A DNA stretch of 24,209 bases from Actinomycetes bacterium. Lineage in GTDB: Bacteria; Actinomycetota; Actinomycetes; Actinomycetales; Cellulomonadaceae. The stretch is taken from the NCBI GenBank assembly GCA_021793115.1, contig JAJYTJ010000045.1, positions 1 to 24,209 on the forward strand, written 5' to 3'. Each line of letters opens with the position of its first letter. Positions within the stretch are counted from its first letter, which is position 1. Below, one piece after another: positions 22,943-24,209 of this stretch. A program made the position numbers and the translations under genes. The notes below the pieces were generated by a model, which worked only from the letters and a program-made list of their open reading frames with translations, had not been told where the DNA came from and ran no database searches.

Positions 22943-23583
22943 GCGTGCGCGTGCTGCTCGTCGACGACCAGGCGCTGCTGCGCGCCGGCTTCGCGACCAT
23001 CCTGTCGGCGTGCGCGGACATCGAGGTGGTCGGTGAGGCCGGCACGGGGGTCGAGGCCGTGCGGCGCGCGGTCGAGCTCGACCCGGACGTGGTGCTCATG
23101 GACGTGCAGATGCCGGACATGGACGGCATGGAGGCGACGCGACGCATCGCCGCCGAGCCCGGCCTGCACGCGTCGGTCGTCGTGCTGACCACCTTCAACC
23201 GCGAGGACTACCTGCTCGGGGCGCTGCGTGCCGGCGCGGTGGGGTTCGTGCTCAAGAACTCGCGGCCCGAGCAGCTCGTGGAGGCCGTCCGGTCCGCCGC
23301 CGCGGGCGACGGCCTGCTCGCGCCGGAGGTGACCCGCGCCGTCATCGCGCACGCGGTGACGCCACGCCCCGCGGAGCGGGGCGCACCGCCGCCGGAGCTC
23401 ACCGAGCGCGAGGCCGAGGTGCTGGCCCTCCTGGCGCGTGGCCTGTCGAACGACGAGATCGCGGCGCAGCTGTTCCTCGGCCGGGCCACCGTCAAGACGC
23501 ACGTCTCGAACGTCCTGGCGAAGCTCGGACTGCGGGACCGCGTGCAGGCCGTCGTCTACGCCCACGAGCACGGCTGGACGTAG
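22939..23583 (+). CDS. Response regulator, NarL/FixJ family (REC + LuxR HTH)
   Basis: 214 aa. Receiver domain 1-120 with the acidic pocket D9/D10 ('LLVDDQALLRAGF'), phospho-acceptor D55 ('DVVLMDVQMPDMDG'), T85 in 'VVLTTFN' and K106 in 'GFVLKNS'. The LuxR-type DNA-binding domain spans about 150-210: 'LTEREAEVLALLARGLSNDE' with recognition helix 'GRATVKTHVSNVLAKLGLRD'. GTG 22939 overlaps the kinase stop, so kinase and regulator are made in a fixed ratio. A hairpin follows 14 bp after the TAG stop. It probably controls the ABC transporter genes that begin 128 bp downstream. Confidence 0.95.
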   Translation: MSVRVLLVDDQALLRAGFATILSACADIEVVGEAGTGVEAVRRAVELDPDVVLMDVQMPDMDGMEATRRIAAEPGLHASVVVLTTFNREDYLLGALRAGAVGFVLKNSRPEQLVEAVRSAAAGDGLLAPEVTRAVIAHAVTPRPAERGAPPPELTEREAEVLALLARGLSNDEIAAQLFLGRATVKTHVSNVLAKLGLRDRVQAVVYAHEHGWT

Positions 23584-23597
23584 CCGGGCCTTCCGTC

Positions 23598-23617
23598 CCT
23601 CCGCCTCGCGGCGGAGG
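23598..23617 (+). terminator. Stem-loop after the response regulator
   Basis: CCTCCGCC (23598-23605), tetraloop TCGC, GGCGGAGG (23610-23617): a perfect 8-bp stem just after the stop. It likely ends or reduces the two-component transcript before the ABC gene. No T tract. Confidence 0.55.
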
Positions 23618-23663
23618 TGCCGGCTCCGTCCCGCGCCCGATCCGCTCGCGCGGCGCCCGTCCG

Positions 23664-23669
23664 TAGAGT
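23664..23669 (+). promoter_or_regulatory. -10 box for the ABC transporter gene
   Basis: TAGAGT at 23664-23669 lies about 40 bp before ATG 23711, giving a short leader with its own ribosome site. This suggests the ABC gene has its own promoter, perhaps the target of the adjacent response regulator. Confidence 0.45.
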
Positions 23670-23710
23670 CGCCGCGGTGCCGGCAGGGGGCCGGCGAGAG
23701 GGTGGGGGCG

Positions 23711-24209
23711 ATGCTCGAGCTGACGGGTGTCAGTCGGTCCTTCGGTGACCGGCGGGTCCTGGACGACGTGGGCTTCACCGTGCGGCGCGGTCGGCTGACC
23801 GGCTTCGTCGGCGGCAACGGGGCCGGCAAGACGACCACGATGCGCATCGTGCTCGGCGTGCTCTCGGCGGACGCCGGGTCGGTGCGCCTGGACGGGCGCG
23901 AGCTGGACGGCGCGACGCGCCGCACGTTCGGGTACATGCCGGAGGAACGAGGGCTGTACCCGCGCATGAAGGTCGCCGAGCAGCTGGCCTACCTGGCGCG
24001 GCTGCGCGGCTTCGACCGGGCCGGCGCCGACCGGCGGGCGCGCGAGCTGCTCGACCGCCTCGGGGTCACTGAGCGCGCCGACGACCGGCTGGACAGCCTC
24101 TCGCTGGGCAACCAGCAGCGGGTCCAGGTCGCGGCGTCGGTGGTGCACGACCCGGACGTGCTCATCCTCGACGAGCCCTTCTCCGGGCTGGACCCGCTGG
24201 CGGTCGACG
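23711..24209 (+). CDS. ABC transporter ATP-binding protein (ABC-2 exporter type), 3' truncated by window end
   Basis: 166 codons are visible from ATG 23711, running off the window. Starts 'MLELTGVSRSFGDRRVLDDV'. It has Walker A 'GGNGAGKTTTMRIVLG', the Q-loop region 'FGYMPEERGLYPRMKVAEQL', signature 'LSLGNQQRVQVAAS' and Walker B 'VLILDEPFSGLDPLAV'. 'PEERGLYPRMKV' is typical of the NatA/EcsA/YhaQ type exporter ATPases, which work with an ABC-2 membrane subunit, expected just beyond the window. The leader contains GAGGGTGGGGG as ribosome site. The neighbouring two-component pair suggests envelope-stress or antibiotic/sodium export, but the substrate cannot be told from this part. Confidence 0.93.
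   Translation, partial: MLELTGVSRSFGDRRVLDDVGFTVRRGRLTGFVGGNGAGKTTTMRIVLGVLSADAGSVRLDGRELDGATRRTFGYMPEERGLYPRMKVAEQLAYLARLRGFDRAGADRRARELLDRLGVTERADDRLDSLSLGNQQRVQVAASVVHDPDVLILDEPFSGLDPLAVD

Noticed and set aside
1..24209. CRISPR array, tRNA, rRNA, IS element or prophage
   Set aside because: No regularly spaced direct repeats, transposase or integrase motifs, terminal inverted repeats or tRNA-like cloverleaf sequences were seen on either strand.

Overview
The window is chromosomal DNA from a very GC-rich actinobacterium. Third codon positions are almost always G or C, GTG starts are common, and several genes start a few bases after a TAnnnT -10 box, the leaderless pattern typical of actinobacteria. 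The order pmt<>rsmI ... metG-tatD-rpf-ksgA-ispE matches the conserved actinobacterial block (M. tuberculosis Rv1002c-Rv1011). Together with xylan and amino-sugar glycosidases this suggests Micrococcales, perhaps a Cellulomonas-like organism. That placement is inference.

Region 1 (3-5410, +) is a xylo-oligosaccharide utilisation operon. It holds a CUT1 solute-binding protein (5' end cut by the window), two permeases, a cytoplasmic GH43 beta-xylosidase and a small cytoplasmic CE4-type deacetylase. No transporter ATPase gene is present, so a shared ATPase of the MsiK type encoded elsewhere is likely. Two perfect 16-bp stem-loops sit at the binding-protein/permease and permease/glycosidase junctions and could set unequal expression.

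Region 2 (5391-11871) holds a small hypothetical gene (-), a cytoplasmic GH20 hexosaminidase (+), protein O-mannosyltransferase (-) divergent from rsmI (+), and nicotinamidase (-). A short patch of decayed or accessory material follows: a possible sugar-dehydrogenase remnant, a Pro/Tyr-rich membrane protein, and a frameshifted TM2-domain gene.

Region 3 (11872-17565, +) is metG, tatD and two consecutive DUF348-G5 cell-wall hydrolases. The first ends in an SLT-like lysozyme fold and the second in a true Rpf domain. Both have the same CACGG/TACGG repeat elements upstream.

Region 4 (17635-19456, -) is a three-gene operon joined by GTGA overlaps: a 58-aa membrane peptide, a stand-alone cytochrome b6-like protein, and a two-TM protein with a large extracytoplasmic domain. 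It sits between rpf and ksgA, where M. tuberculosis has nothing. I regard it as the most likely under-described system here.

Region 5 (19634-24209, +) is ksgA-ispE, a NarL-type two-component pair, and the start of an ABC-2-type exporter ATPase cut by the window end. No tRNA, rRNA, IS element, prophage or CRISPR array was seen.
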